Source of the DNA: Acinetobacter sp. WCHA55
Lineage (GTDB): Bacteria > Pseudomonadota > Gammaproteobacteria > Pseudomonadales > Moraxellaceae
Reading direction: 5' to 3'
Assembly: GCF_002165305.2 (NCBI RefSeq)
Contig: NZ_CP032286.1
Coordinates: 434,001-498,000 of the forward strand
DNA: 64,000 nucleotides
Below are positions 26,521 to 36,039 of the stretch, piece by piece (the first letter of the stretch is position 1; each line of letters opens with the position of its first letter). The translations under genes were made by a program, and so were the position numbers. The notes under the pieces are model-generated. The model searched no databases, was not told the DNA's origin, and saw only the letters and a list, made by a program, of their open reading frames with translations.

Positions 26521-27978
26521 TTACGCCACGTCAGGCTCAAGATTCAAGAGTTCACCATAAACAAAATTCAAAGTTTTAATCTCTGTCACTTCGATTTCGG
26601 CGAAACGTCCGACCCATGCTGGATCACCAATAAAACTCACATAGCGAGTGTTATCCGCCGTACCAATCAGTAGATTTGGATCTTTATCCGAAACTTTCTC
26701 GACCAAAACGCGTTGAATCGTGCCAAGCATGGCATCAGTCTTGTCAATACTTGAGCGTTTGATCCATTTTTGAACTTTACTGAGACGCTCTTTTTTCACA
26801 TCCTCAGGTGTGGTGTCTTCAAGTTCAGATGCTGGTGTACCTGGGCGTTTTGAATAGACAAAACTGTAGGAGTGGTCAAAGTCCATATCTTTGATAAACT
26901 GATAAGTTTCTTCAAAGTGTGCATCGGTTTCACCTGGGAAGCCAATGATAAAGTCACTGGATAAATGCATATCTGGACGAACTTTGCGTAATTTGGCAAT
27001 TTTGTCGATATACACATCAATGGTGTGGTTACGCTTCATGGCTTGCAATACATCGTTTGAGCCACTTTGTACGGGCAAATGTAGATGCGACACCATTTGT
27101 GGTAGATCACGGTAGCATTCAATCAAGTCATCATTAAACTCAAGTGGATGTGAGGTGGTATAACGCAAACGACCAACTCCTGGAATTTCTGCAACAAGAC
27201 GTAACAAGTCTGCAAAAGTACAGATATTGCCTTCGAACGTTTCACCGCGGTAACCATTGACGTTTTGACCCAACAAAGAAATCTCACGTACGCCTTTTTC
27301 GGCTAAGGTGGCAATTTCAGCTAAAACATCATCCAATGGGCGAGAAACTTCTTCACCACGAGTGTAGGGCACTACACAGAATGAACAATATTTTGAACAA
27401 CCTTCCATAATTGAAACAAAAGCCTTGTAACCTTCCACACGCGGTTCAGGTAAAAAGTCGAATTTTTCAATATCAGGGAAAGAAATATCGACCAATTTGA
27501 TTTTTTCTTTCTTGGGTTTTTCGATTTGATCAAAGTGCTGATCCAGCATTTGTGGCAAACGGTGCAAAGTTTGCGGGCCAAAAATCATGTCGACATAGTT
27601 GGCACGTTTTTGAATGTTGTCACCTTCTTGAGAGGCTACACAACCACCAACACCAATGATTAGGTCAGGGTTTTTGTCTTTCAGCTTGCGCCAGCGACCT
27701 AACTCTGAGAAAACTTTTTCTTGGGCCTTTTCACGAATCGAGCAGGTGTTCATGAGTAGAATATCGGCTTCTTTCGGGTCTTGGGTCAGCACATAACCGT
27801 GCGAGTCGCCCAGTAAGTCTGCCATACGGTGACTGTCATACTCATTCATCTGACACCCTTGCGTCTCGATATACAGTTTTTTAACTGATCCATCGATGGC
27901 TGGGGTGTGCTGTGGCTGGGTAACAGTGTTTTCTGAGGCAGCTTGGGCACCATTTGGAATGAAGGTTTGAACCGTCAT
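26521..27978 (-). CDS. miaB: tRNA-2-methylthio-N6-isopentenyladenosine synthase MiaB
   Basis: A 485-residue radical-SAM methylthiotransferase that adds the 2-methylthio group to i6A37 of tRNAs. It has two iron-sulfur sites: the UPF0004 cysteines C42, C79 and C113, and the radical-SAM CxxxCxxC at C194, C198 and C201. A C-terminal TRAM domain follows ([19 protein letters not shown] onward). AGGAG is 6 bases before the ATG. It heads the miaB-ybeZ-ybeY operon and is divergent from the lytic transglycosylase gene. Confidence 0.97.
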   Translation of the reverse strand: MTVQTFIPNGAQAASENTVTQPQHTPAIDGSVKKLYIETQGCQMNEYDSHRMADLLGDSHGYVLTQDPKEADILLMNTCSIREKAQEKVFSELGRWRKLKDKNPDLIIGVGGCVASQEGDNIQKRANYVDMIFGPQTLHRLPQMLDQHFDQIEKPKKEKIKLVDISFPDIEKFDFLPEPRVEGYKAFVSIMEGCSKYCSFCVVPYTRGEEVSRPLDDVLAEIATLAEKGVREISLLGQNVNGYRGETFEGNICTFADLLRLVAEIPGVGRLRYTTSHPLEFNDDLIECYRDLPQMVSHLHLPVQSGSNDVLQAMKRNHTIDVYIDKIAKLRKVRPDMHLSSDFIIGFPGETDAHFEETYQFIKDMDFDHSYSFVYSKRPGTPASELEDTTPEDVKKERLSKVQKWIKRSSIDKTDAMLGTIQRVLVEKVSDKDPNLLIGTADNTRYVSFIGDPAWVGRFAEIEVTEIKTLNFVYGELLNLEPDVA

Positions 27979-28304
27979 GTAGGCTCCTAAGGGGGATAAA
28001 TCTAGGTTTTGTGTCTGATCGGTATCTGTGGCGGCGAAAGTAGAGCTTAGCTAGCGACAAAAAAGGGCGATCAAACACCATGTGAAAACTACGAAAGGCA
28101 CATATTCTAGCAGGAAATCTGAATAAACTTATAGCTTTAAATCTGAAGCTAAAAAGATTGATTTGTGAAGTGAAAATGCAGGAAAATTAATATTGTCTAA
28201 TCATAAGGTTACATAAGAGAACAATAGAGTCTGTTATGAGTTATTAAACTAATGAAAATGATGAGACGCGACTAGGCAATCCAAAGATGACTGAAGGCAA
28301 ACCC
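27979..28304. other. divergent intergenic region between miaB and the transglycosylase
   Basis: 326 bp of AT-rich DNA that must hold the promoters of both divergent genes. I see the miaB ribosome site (AGGAG) at its left end, but no strong palindrome, RNA gene or believable reading frame. Confidence 0.5.
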
Positions 28305-30254
28305 ATGTTAAAACGATTACAGAATAAATATTATCAAGTGTTTGCGTTGGGTGTGGCTGCCTTGGGTCTATCTGCAGCGACTCAGGCAGCAGATGAACAA
28401 TTCAATGATGCTTTACGCGCAGCCAATGCAGGCAATGTGAGTTTGTTGCAAGAATATCAAAGCAGTATGCAGGGTGATGTGTTGGGTTATTATCCTGAAT
28501 ACTGGGTGCTTAACAGTAATTTAGCGTTACAGCCTGCGGCGAATATTGTCAATTTTGCACAGCGCTATCCGCAATCTGCCATGGCTGAGAAGTTAGCAGC
28601 AGATTACATCGAAGAAAAAGTTAAAATGGCCGACTTTACTTCTGCACAGCCAGTATTGACCTATGTGTCCAATGCAGATCGTGCAGAAAGCTGTGCCATA
28701 GCGCAAGTCCGTGCCAAGTCAGGCGACCCTTTGGTTTTTGCCGAATACAAAGATGTTTGGCTCACAACCAATTCACAGCCTGAATCATGTACTGGGCTAG
28801 GGCGCATGATGTTGTCTAGTCCACTGATGACGGAGCAAGACAAACAACAGCGTCTATGGGCACAGCTGCGTGCAGGGCAAGCAGGTCAAGCGATTGCAAC
28901 CGCACAAACCATTGGTATGAATCTGTCTTTGGCACAGTTGAATAGCATCCAAGCCGATCCACTGAACTATCTATGGTCAGCACCGAAAGCATCGGTGGCA
29001 GATCAAGCGTATTTAATTTATGCCATTGGCCGTTTAGCCGATAGTGATCTAAATACTGCATTGGCTTCGGTAAAGCGTGCTGCAGAGGGTACCCCTGAGT
29101 CAGTGCAAAAAGCGTTGTACCGCGCTGTGGGGTATATTGGTGGCACAACCGTGATGAAAAACAATTTTAATGTGGAAGTGTTGCAAGCTTTCGATCGGAG
29201 TTATGGTTTAGCACTGAGTGAAGAAGAAGCCGAAATTTATGCGCGCCAAGCCATTCGCTTTGGGGCATGGGAGAGTGTCATTCGTGCCATTGATGGCATG
29301 AGTGTGACGCAGAAACAAGAAGACCGCTGGCAATATTGGTTAGCCCGTGCTTCAGAACAACGTGGTGATGCAAAATCAAAGGCACTGGCGCGCGAGATCT
29401 TCAAAAAATTGTCAGTAGGTGACGATTATCATAACTTATTGGCAAAAGATCGTATTGGACAACGTTATCAGACCATTCCTGCGAATACCCAACCTAGCAA
29501 TGCTGACATACAGCGTTTGAATCAGGATATTCATTTTAGCCGTGCTTTTACATTGCGCAATGTCAACGCACCAGACAATTATGTCAACCGTGAGTGGAAC
29601 TGGGCAGTACGACAAGCTTATTTAAAACAAGATGATGGCTTAATTTTGGCTGCTGCCAAACGTGCCACAGAAATGGGGTGGTATGACCGCGCGATCTATG
29701 CAGCGGATCGAACGGTCAAGCAACATAACTATAGCTATCGTTATGCCATGCCGCATCAAAGCTATGTAGTCAGTCATAGTCGCAATGCAGGCATAGATCC
29801 TGCATGGGCGTATGGGTTAATGCGCCAAGAAAGCCGATTTGTTACCCATGCTCGTTCGCATGTCGGGGCAGGTGGTTTGATGCAAATCATGCCAGATACG
29901 GCGAAACTGGTCGCTAGACAAATGGGTGAAACCTATAATCCTGCTGCACTGAGTGATATGAATACCAATGTTCGTTATGGCACGTTCTACTTGTCCATGA
30001 TTCAAAGCCAATTAAGCAACAGTCCTGTACTTGCCACAGCAGGTTATAACGCAGGGCCAAATCGTGCGCGTCGTTGGCAACCTGAAAATCAGCCCATTGC
30101 GGCGGATCAATACACAGAAAGTATTCCTCTGACTGAAACTCGTGATTACGTCAAGCATGTCATGAGTAATGCGACACATTATGGTGTGCTGCTTGGACAG
30201 GGGCCACAGTCGATCACCCAGCGCATGCAAAATATTCCTTTTAGAAATCAATAA
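28305..30254 (+). CDS. slt: soluble lytic murein transglycosylase (Slt70-like)
   Basis: About 649 residues with a signal peptide (MLKRLQNK... to TQA). It has a long alpha-superhelical region of TPR-like repeats (~30-460), then a C-terminal SLT domain. The catalytic Glu is E509 in LMRQESRF, followed by GAGGLMQIMPDTAKL and AGYNAGPNRARRW. The enzyme cleaves peptidoglycan glycan strands in the periplasm, making 1,6-anhydro ends. ATG at 28305 is chosen because AAGG lies 7 bases upstream and it gives a clean signal peptide; an ATG at 28287 is in frame. The next gene starts 18 bp downstream. Confidence 0.93.
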   Translation: MLKRLQNKYYQVFALGVAALGLSAATQAADEQFNDALRAANAGNVSLLQEYQSSMQGDVLGYYPEYWVLNSNLALQPAANIVNFAQRYPQSAMAEKLAADYIEEKVKMADFTSAQPVLTYVSNADRAESCAIAQVRAKSGDPLVFAEYKDVWLTTNSQPESCTGLGRMMLSSPLMTEQDKQQRLWAQLRAGQAGQAIATAQTIGMNLSLAQLNSIQADPLNYLWSAPKASVADQAYLIYAIGRLADSDLNTALASVKRAAEGTPESVQKALYRAVGYIGGTTVMKNNFNVEVLQAFDRSYGLALSEEEAEIYARQAIRFGAWESVIRAIDGMSVTQKQEDRWQYWLARASEQRGDAKSKALAREIFKKLSVGDDYHNLLAKDRIGQRYQTIPANTQPSNADIQRLNQDIHFSRAFTLRNVNAPDNYVNREWNWAVRQAYLKQDDGLILAAAKRATEMGWYDRAIYAADRTVKQHNYSYRYAMPHQSYVVSHSRNAGIDPAWAYGLMRQESRFVTHARSHVGAGGLMQIMPDTAKLVARQMGETYNPAALSDMNTNVRYGTFYLSMIQSQLSNSPVLATAGYNAGPNRARRWQPENQPIAADQYTESIPLTETRDYVKHVMSNATHYGVLLGQGPQSITQRMQNIPFRNQ

Positions 30255-30272
30255 TAAAGGCCTAGGCATTTT

Positions 30273-30935
30273 ATGGTTTTGATGTCATCCCAATCAGTCT
30301 TGACGCAAAAGCTTCTGCTGTTGATCAGTAGTGGCATTGCTCTGGGATTTTTTGCGACATCAGCCCATGCAACACCGACTGTATTTGGCTATGTGATGGA
30401 AGTTCAAATGACACCAGCTGTGTGTTTGTTCGATAATCAAGGCTCAAAGAAACGGAAATGTTTGGAAGGCTATTCGCTCAATATCACAGGCTTGTATCCT
30501 GAAACCACGACACGAGAGTGTCAGACCAATTCCTCAGCAGTGCTGTCACCACTTCAGGCCAAAGTGGTCGCTAGAGTCATGCCCGATGAACATGCGCGTC
30601 GCCAGTTGTGGGCAGAGATTGGTGGGTGTGTGCCGATGAGTGCTAGTCAATATTTTCGTAACGTAATTAATTATGCAGAACGTTTAAAAATTCCCGCAGA
30701 TTTGACTTCATCTGAAAATAAAACCGCGCAACTTAATACCTTACGAGGGCAGTTTCAGCGTTTGAACCCCGGACTGCCTGCAAGCGGGCTGCGTTTTAGC
30801 TGCCGTACTCACCGTCAAACCAATATTTTGACCGAAGTCAAGGTCTGTTATAAACCCAATGGTCAGTACAAAGTTTGTGCAGAGAATATTCAAGAAAACT
30901 GTCCAAATTCCTTTGCGATCAAGGGTTCTTACTAA
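30273..30935 (+). CDS. secreted RNase T2-like protein lacking catalytic histidines
   Basis: 220 residues with a signal peptide (cleavage probably after AHA, residue ~33). Two stretches look like RNase T2 signatures in order: YSLNITGLYPE where active enzymes have (F)xIHGLWP, and LWAEIGGCVPMSASQYF where active enzymes have HEWxKHGTC...YF. In both the catalytic His is replaced (T, L and G). Several Cys are retained in the mature part. It therefore looks like an inactive or repurposed T2 fold, perhaps RNA-binding or an inhibitor-type protein. It lies 18 bp after slt, so the two may be cotranscribed. The family call is by motif resemblance only. Confidence 0.55.
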   Translation: MVLMSSQSVLTQKLLLLISSGIALGFFATSAHATPTVFGYVMEVQMTPAVCLFDNQGSKKRKCLEGYSLNITGLYPETTTRECQTNSSAVLSPLQAKVVARVMPDEHARRQLWAEIGGCVPMSASQYFRNVINYAERLKIPADLTSSENKTAQLNTLRGQFQRLNPGLPASGLRFSCRTHRQTNILTEVKVCYKPNGQYKVCAENIQENCPNSFAIKGSY

Positions 30936-31104
30936 TCTCTTTCCCTAAATTAATTTATATTTCCTATCATACTTTTGTTGGAATTCATTCTCTTTTACAT
31001 GCATCTGCCAAAGTATTGGAGTACAATCTTTGCCGTTTATGATTATTAAGATTAGATAGAACAGCTATTTAATCATATAACGTTCCTCAAATGGAGATAA
31101 GTAC

Positions 31105-32091
31105 ATGAAGCAACCTGTTCGCGTTGCCGTTACTGGCGCTGCTGGTCAAATCGGTTATAGCCTATTATTCCGTATCGCTAGTGGCGAAATGTTAGGTAAA
31201 GACCAACCAGTTATTCTGCAATTGTTAGAAGTTCCTTTTGAGAAAGCTCAAGCTGCGCTTAAAGGCGTAATGATGGAACTAGACGACTGTGCTTTCCCAT
31301 TATTGGCTGGCATGATCGGTACTGATGATCCAAAAGTTGCATTTAAAGATGCTGACTACGCGTTATTGGTTGGTTCACGTCCACGTGGTCCTGGTATGGA
31401 ACGTGCTGACTTATTGAAAGTGAACGGTGAAATCTTCATCGGTCAAGGTCAAGCACTAAACGAAGTTGCTAGCCGTGACGTTAAAGTACTTGTTGTAGGT
31501 AACCCTGCAAATACAAATGCTTACATCGCAATGAAATCTGCTCCAGATCTTCCTGCGAAAAACTTCACAGCAATGTTACGTCTTGACCACAACCGTGCCT
31601 TGACTCAACTTGCTCAAAAAGCAGGTGTTGCAGTTTCTGACATCGAAGACATGACTGTTTGGGGTAACCACTCTCCAACGATGTATGCTGACTACCGTTT
31701 TGCTACTGTAAACGGCGAAAGCTTAAAAGACAAAATCAACGATGCGGCTTGGAACAAAGACGTATTCTTACCTACAGTTGGTAAACGTGGTGCTGCAATC
31801 ATCGAAGCACGTGGTTTGTCTTCTGCCGCGTCTGCTGCTAATGCTGCAATCGACCATATGCGCGATTGGGCTCTTGGCACAAACGGCAAATGGGTAACTA
31901 TGGGTATTCCTTCTGACGGTTCTTACGGTATTCCTGAAGGCGTAATGTTCGGTTTCCCTGTTACAACTGAAAATGGCGAATACAAAATCGTTCAAGGTCT
32001 TGAAATCGATGAATTCAGCCGTGAGCGTATTAACTTCACTCTGAATGAGTTAGAAGAAGAACGTGCAGCAGTTGCTGACATGGTTAAATAA
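31105..32091 (+). CDS. mdh: malate dehydrogenase
   Basis: 328 residues, a TCA-cycle enzyme that interconverts malate and oxaloacetate using NAD. The Rossmann loop is GAAGQIG (11-17). The catalytic His is in [10 protein letters not shown] (about 190), with substrate-binding arginines in [14 protein letters not shown]. It belongs to the cytoplasmic-type family shared with Thermus and eukaryotic cytosol, not the E. coli type. Codon choice is strongly biased towards one codon per residue, as in highly expressed genes. Confidence 0.97.
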   Translation: MKQPVRVAVTGAAGQIGYSLLFRIASGEMLGKDQPVILQLLEVPFEKAQAALKGVMMELDDCAFPLLAGMIGTDDPKVAFKDADYALLVGSRPRGPGMERADLLKVNGEIFIGQGQALNEVASRDVKVLVVGNPANTNAYIAMKSAPDLPAKNFTAMLRLDHNRALTQLAQKAGVAVSDIEDMTVWGNHSPTMYADYRFATVNGESLKDKINDAAWNKDVFLPTVGKRGAAIIEARGLSSAASAANAAIDHMRDWALGTNGKWVTMGIPSDGSYGIPEGVMFGFPVTTENGEYKIVQGLEIDEFSRERINFTLNELEEERAAVADMVK

Positions 32092-32112
32092 TTTAATCGA
32101 ACTGATTAAGTT

Positions 32113-32143
32113 GAAAAAGCACTCCGTTTGGGGTGCTTTTTTT
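32113..32143 (+). terminator. terminator of mdh
   Basis: AAAAAGCACTCC/GGGGTGCTTTTT stem (one G-T pair) with a GTTT loop and seven T. Confidence 0.85.
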
Positions 32144-32254
32144 ATGGGAAGTGTATTGAACAAAAAATAACATGCTGTGATGTAGATACAACTGAGCGTT
32201 GATGACCAAAGGTTTATTCTAATAGGGCATGATCAGGGCTTGAGGAGAACAATG

Positions 32255-32515
32255 ATGTTTGATCAACAACCGACTTTAGAACTTTTATTTGAGCAATTGG
32301 GGCTTGATGCAAGTGCGGATGCGATAGATCAGTTTATTGACACACATCAACTCACTTCAGATGTTCCATTGCATAAAGCACCTTTTTGGTCTAAAGCACA
32401 GCATGATTTTATTATCAGCAATTGGAAAAAAGATGATGAATGGTCGTTGGTCGTTGACCAGTTAAACGAGCAATTACATACAGAAAATAAACTTTCAGGT
32501 TCGTGTCATTTATAA
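32255..32515 (+). CDS. DUF2789 family protein, copy 1
   Basis: 86 residues, small, acidic and helical, with no Cys. The N-terminal LELLFEQLGLDASADAIDQF and the PFWSKAQHDFI and DDEWSLVVDQLN segments match the paralogue at 32621 block by block, marking DUF2789. Function unknown. ATG at 32255 is preferred: it is 7 bases after GGAG and aligns with the paralogue start; an ATG at 32252 is adjacent. It has its own terminator. Confidence 0.85.
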   Translation: MFDQQPTLELLFEQLGLDASADAIDQFIDTHQLTSDVPLHKAPFWSKAQHDFIISNWKKDDEWSLVVDQLNEQLHTENKLSGSCHL

Positions 32516-32532
32516 TCACAAATTGAAACAAC

Positions 32533-32557
32533 AAACCTAGTTTTAAGACTAGGTTTT
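32533..32557 (+). terminator. terminator between the DUF2789 genes
   Basis: AACCTAGT/ACTAGGTT stem with a short loop and seven T. Confidence 0.85.
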
Positions 32558-32620
32558 TTTAAAAAATACATATAAGTTAATTCAATAATAATTGACAATA
32601 GTATTGATAAGGAGGGCGAG

Positions 32621-32878
32621 ATGCTCAATCAACACAAACCATCCTTAGAGCTTTTATTCTCTCAACTGGGACTTGCTAACAGTGCAGCTGCCATTGAGTT
32701 ATATATTCGTACGCATCAACTTCCTGCGCATCAATCTTTACACGACGCAGCGTTTTGGAATTCCGCTCAACGTGCGTTATTAATCAGTCATTTGGTGCAA
32801 GATGATGATTGGGCGATTATGGTTGATGAGCTCAATCAACAGCTACATCTTGATGCTTATAAACTTCAAACAGCTTAA
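32621..32878 (+). CDS. DUF2789 family protein, copy 2
   Basis: 85 residues, a tandem paralogue of the gene at 32255. It has the same architecture (LELLFSQLGLANSAAAIELY, then AFWNSAQRALL, then DDDWAIMVDELNQQLH). It has a strong ribosome site (AAGGAGG just before the ATG) and a separate terminator upstream, so the two are expressed as separate units. The role is unknown. Confidence 0.88.
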   Translation: MLNQHKPSLELLFSQLGLANSAAAIELYIRTHQLPAHQSLHDAAFWNSAQRALLISHLVQDDDWAIMVDELNQQLHLDAYKLQTA

Positions 32879-32922
32879 ATTGATTCTATGGCTTCGCAAT
32901 TTAGATACTGGGATTGATCCAT

Positions 32923-32951
32923 AAAAAACGCCTGATTTCAGGCGTTTTTTA
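32923..32951. terminator. bidirectional terminator
   Basis: AAAACGCCTGA/TCAGGCGTTTT stem flanked by A and T runs, between the convergent DUF2789 copy 2 and the gene at 32962. Confidence 0.88.
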
Positions 32952-32961
32952 TTTGTATATT

Positions 32962-33489
32962 TTAGTGCAATTTACTTTGTATGAGTTTGATAAACCAATC
33001 TTCTTGATGAAGGTCGACAAAAGCGGCATGTTCACGCAGTAAAACGAAATCAAACTCGGAGCTTTTCGCATATTTACCAAGCCAGTGTCGTGCCAATGCG
33101 GATTCTTTTCTACTGACCGAGGCATAGGCCAAAAACAGGTAAATATCGCCCTGACCATAGCTGGTTAGTGGTTTTAAAATTTGCTGTGTAATCAGTGCAA
33201 AGCGATCTTCTTTGGTGATTTCAAAGTACAGCATATAAGCCTTTGCTAGATGCAAAGACAAATTGAGGTACAAAGATAAAGGCATTTCCTCAAACTCAAT
33301 TCGACCTTGCTCAAGTAATACTACTGCTTCTTGTAAAAAGTGGACTTGCTCTTGGCGAAGCTGGCTCAGTGTGACCAACTGTAAGCGCAAATCAGCACGC
33401 TCAAGCGCTAATTCAGGGCTATTGCCTTCTAGGTAGAGTTGATCTGTTTCACCAATACGCTGAATAATGTGTTGACTGTTGGCACGCAT
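32962..33489 (-). CDS. helical cytoplasmic protein, unknown function
   Basis: 175 residues, predicted almost wholly helical (ELALERADLRLQLVTLSQL, then LYLNLSLHLAKAYMLYFEI). The last third resembles a TPR-like helix pair (YLFLAYASVSRKESALARHW). No catalytic motif, signal peptide or membrane segment is present. I do not recognise the family. It follows the 2OG oxygenase gene by 72 bp on the same strand. Confidence 0.7.
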   Translation of the reverse strand: MRANSQHIIQRIGETDQLYLEGNSPELALERADLRLQLVTLSQLRQEQVHFLQEAVVLLEQGRIEFEEMPLSLYLNLSLHLAKAYMLYFEITKEDRFALITQQILKPLTSYGQGDIYLFLAYASVSRKESALARHWLGKYAKSSEFDFVLLREHAAFVDLHQEDWFIKLIQSKLH

Positions 33490-33561
33490 CGGTTACATCC
33501 TCATCAATTGATGTTCAGTATATGAGGATACTTTTTACAATTTAAAGTCTTATTGCCTGAA

Positions 33562-34164
33562 TCACAGAATTGTACTGTCACTCCGTAACCATCCAGTAAT
33601 CGATAAACGCTGATGTTTGGCTTTTAAAACCTCATGTAGCAAGTCACTTTGAAACAGTACGATACGATTTGGTTTGGGTTGCAGTACGTGCCAAATGTTA
33701 TTTTTATCTTGTAGATGAAGCTCTCCTCCCCAGCTGTCTTGCCAGTCTTCGTGTAAATAATAAACCGCAGAAATCATACGACCATTTTTACCTTGAGGAT
33801 TATCACGGTGTAGTGCATAAAACTCGCCAGCGTTATAGCAAGCAAAATGCGCTTCGACGTCCCGAATACCAAGATAAAAAGCACGGTTGAGCTCTTGACC
33901 TAAGCTAAAAAGGGACTGTACATGTTGATTGGAAATGTGGAGTTCGGGATGTAACCATAAAATGTGATCACTACGGATCTTACTGATGACACCATTTTGA
34001 ATAGCGGCTTCACGAAAGTGGTTTAAGTTCGAGGTACATTCTTCAATAAGTTGATGTACATAGTCTTTAGAGTAGGCGTCATCAATGATGGTAAAACCAT
34101 GTTGATCTAAATCATCTAGGATTTGATCAACATTCCAAGACTTTGGGAGAAGAACTGCTTCCAT
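33562..34164 (-). CDS. 2OG-Fe(II) oxygenase (prolyl-hydroxylase-like)
   Basis: 200 residues. The iron triad is H119-x-D121 (LHRDNPQ) and H177 (LLHEV), and R186 (QRLSITGW) would bind 2-oxoglutarate. VYYLHEDWQDSWGGELHL is the double-stranded beta-helix core typical of the PHD/SM-20 group. Relatives hydroxylate proline in proteins or modify small molecules. The target is unknown here. It is divergent from rlmJ with 115 bp between starts. Confidence 0.88.
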   Translation of the reverse strand: MEAVLLPKSWNVDQILDDLDQHGFTIIDDAYSKDYVHQLIEECTSNLNHFREAAIQNGVISKIRSDHILWLHPELHISNQHVQSLFSLGQELNRAFYLGIRDVEAHFACYNAGEFYALHRDNPQGKNGRMISAVYYLHEDWQDSWGGELHLQDKNNIWHVLQPKPNRIVLFQSDLLHEVLKAKHQRLSITGWLRSDSTIL

Positions 34165-34279
34165 TACATTAACCTAAAAAAGACAAAGAAAAGCCACGGT
34201 TATTCTAGTGTATGAAAGCAGTCTGAACGAAACTATTTTTCATGCTAAAATACTCATTGATTTTAGGAATGATAGAAAC

Positions 34280-35137
34280 ATGAATTACCGTCACCACTTC
34301 CATGCAGGTAACTTTGCAGATGTCATGAAGCATGTCCTTTTGCTTCAGATTTTGACTCGCCTCAATCAAAAAGATAAACCGTATCGTTATATTGATACGC
34401 ATGGCGGTGCTGGTAAATATGATTTATCGACTTCAGAAGCACAAAAGTCGGGTGAGTTCTTAAATGGTATTCACCGTTTAGTAAAACTTGATGACTCGAT
34501 TAAGCGTAATGCGCCTGAGGGTGTTCAGCAGTATTTAAAAATTGTTGAAAAAATGCGTGAAGGTTCAGGTAAAGGTGCTTATCCAGGCTCGCCGTGGTTT
34601 GCATTGGAAGGCATGCGTGAAATCGACAAAGCCACTATTTTTGAAATGCAGCGTGATGTATTCCAACAGTTGTATTACAACGTTCGTGACAAACGCGCGG
34701 GTTTGCATGAGCGCGATGCGTATGAAGGCTTACTCGGTGTCATTCCACCCAAAGAAAAACGCGGTTTGGTGATGATTGACCCACCTTATGAAGTTGAACG
34801 TAAAGATTTTCCACAGTTAGTTGACCTGATTGCAGCAGCACATAAAAAATGGTCAACAGGGGTCTTTGCGATTTGGTATCCAATCAAAGATCGCGCGATG
34901 ATTGAACGTTTTGAAAAGAAAATGATTAAAACCGGTATTCGCCGTCAGTTGATCTGTGAAGTATGTGTTTGGCCAGATGACACTCCAGTGGGTTTAAACG
35001 GCTGTGGTCTATTGGTGATTAACCCGCCTTGGAAGTTTTCTGAAGATGCAGATGAAGCGCTACAATGGTTATTCCCGCATTTGCGTATGAGTGAAAATGG
35101 TGGTCATGCTGCTGTTCGTTGGTTAGTTGGCGAATAA
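34280..35137 (+). CDS. rlmJ: 23S rRNA (adenine(2030)-N6)-methyltransferase RlmJ
   Basis: 285 residues. The family start MNYRHHFHAGNFADVMKH is unmistakable. The SAM-binding region includes IDTHGGAGKYD, and the catalytic motif is MIDPPYE, the N6-adenine methyltransferase DPPY type. The enzyme methylates A2030 of 23S rRNA. ATG at 34280 matches the family start; the frame is open 24 codons further upstream. The rRNA operon itself lies 2.4 kb downstream. Confidence 0.95.
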   Translation: MNYRHHFHAGNFADVMKHVLLLQILTRLNQKDKPYRYIDTHGGAGKYDLSTSEAQKSGEFLNGIHRLVKLDDSIKRNAPEGVQQYLKIVEKMREGSGKGAYPGSPWFALEGMREIDKATIFEMQRDVFQQLYYNVRDKRAGLHERDAYEGLLGVIPPKEKRGLVMIDPPYEVERKDFPQLVDLIAAAHKKWSTGVFAIWYPIKDRAMIERFEKKMIKTGIRRQLICEVCVWPDDTPVGLNGCGLLVINPPWKFSEDADEALQWLFPHLRMSENGGHAAVRWLVGE

Positions 35138-35181
35138 AGATAGACTAGTAAGAGAAAAGGCTACATTAGGATCGACAGAGA

Positions 35182-36012
35182 ATGACAAATATAAATAAAC
35201 CTGAAAGCGAATCTTCACCCCGCAGTACGCCTACGTTTGATGGGATTACTTTCGAGGTGGAAGAAGAAGAGCATACACAGGAAGGTCAAAAAGTAAAACG
35301 TCGAGGTATTTATTTGTGGCCGAACCTGATTACAACGGCAGCGTTGTTGTCAGGTTTTTATTCCATCATTGCCAGTATGAATGGCAACTTCCAGCAAGCG
35401 ATTTATGCCATTTTCTTGGCAGCGTTGTTGGATGGCTTAGACGGCCGCGTTGCACGAGCCATTGGTGCGCAAAGTGCTTTTGGTGAGCAGTATGACTCTT
35501 TATCGGATCTATTGGCGTTCGGTGTTGCACCCGCTATTTTGATGTATAGCTGGAGTTTGGATTCGCTCGGGCGCATTGGTTTAGCGTGTTGCTTTGTCTA
35601 CACCGCCTGTGCTGCGTTCCGTTTAGCACGTTTTAATGTGCAAATTGGTGTGGTCGATAAACGTTACTTTATTGGTGTAGCTAGTCCTCTTGCTGCCATT
35701 ATTATTATTTCATTGGTTTGGGTTGGACTCGACTTCCCAGAAATTTTTGATATTCGTGAGCGGGGTATTCAAGCCATTAGTGCAGCAGTGATCGTGTCTG
35801 TCGGACTCCTCATGATTTCGAATATTAAATATTATTCATTTAAGACGGTAGATCGTAAGCGCGTTCCATTTTTTGTCCTTCCTATCGCGGTCTTTATTTT
35901 TGCTGCAATGACTTACAATATTCCTGTTGGTATTTTAGTCATTTCCTTGATTTATGCACTATCTGGCTTTGTTACTACGTTTTTAGCACGACGTCAGCAC
36001 AGCCCATCATGA
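35182..36012 (+). CDS. pssA: CDP-diacylglycerol--serine O-phosphatidyltransferase
   Basis: A 276-residue integral membrane CDP-alcohol phosphatidyltransferase that makes phosphatidylserine, precursor of phosphatidylethanolamine. The signature D-G-x2-A-R-x8-G-x3-D-x3-D is complete (D87, G88, A91, R92, G101, D105, D109). A polar ~40-residue N-terminal extension precedes the first membrane helix. This is the membrane-type PssA, unlike the phospholipase-D-like PssA of E. coli. Confidence 0.94.
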   Translation: MTNINKPESESSPRSTPTFDGITFEVEEEEHTQEGQKVKRRGIYLWPNLITTAALLSGFYSIIASMNGNFQQAIYAIFLAALLDGLDGRVARAIGAQSAFGEQYDSLSDLLAFGVAPAILMYSWSLDSLGRIGLACCFVYTACAAFRLARFNVQIGVVDKRYFIGVASPLAAIIIISLVWVGLDFPEIFDIRERGIQAISAAVIVSVGLLMISNIKYYSFKTVDRKRVPFFVLPIAVFIFAAMTYNIPVGILVISLIYALSGFVTTFLARRQHSPS

Positions 36013-36039
36013 GTTAATGATATGTAGAAGGAGTGTGAT

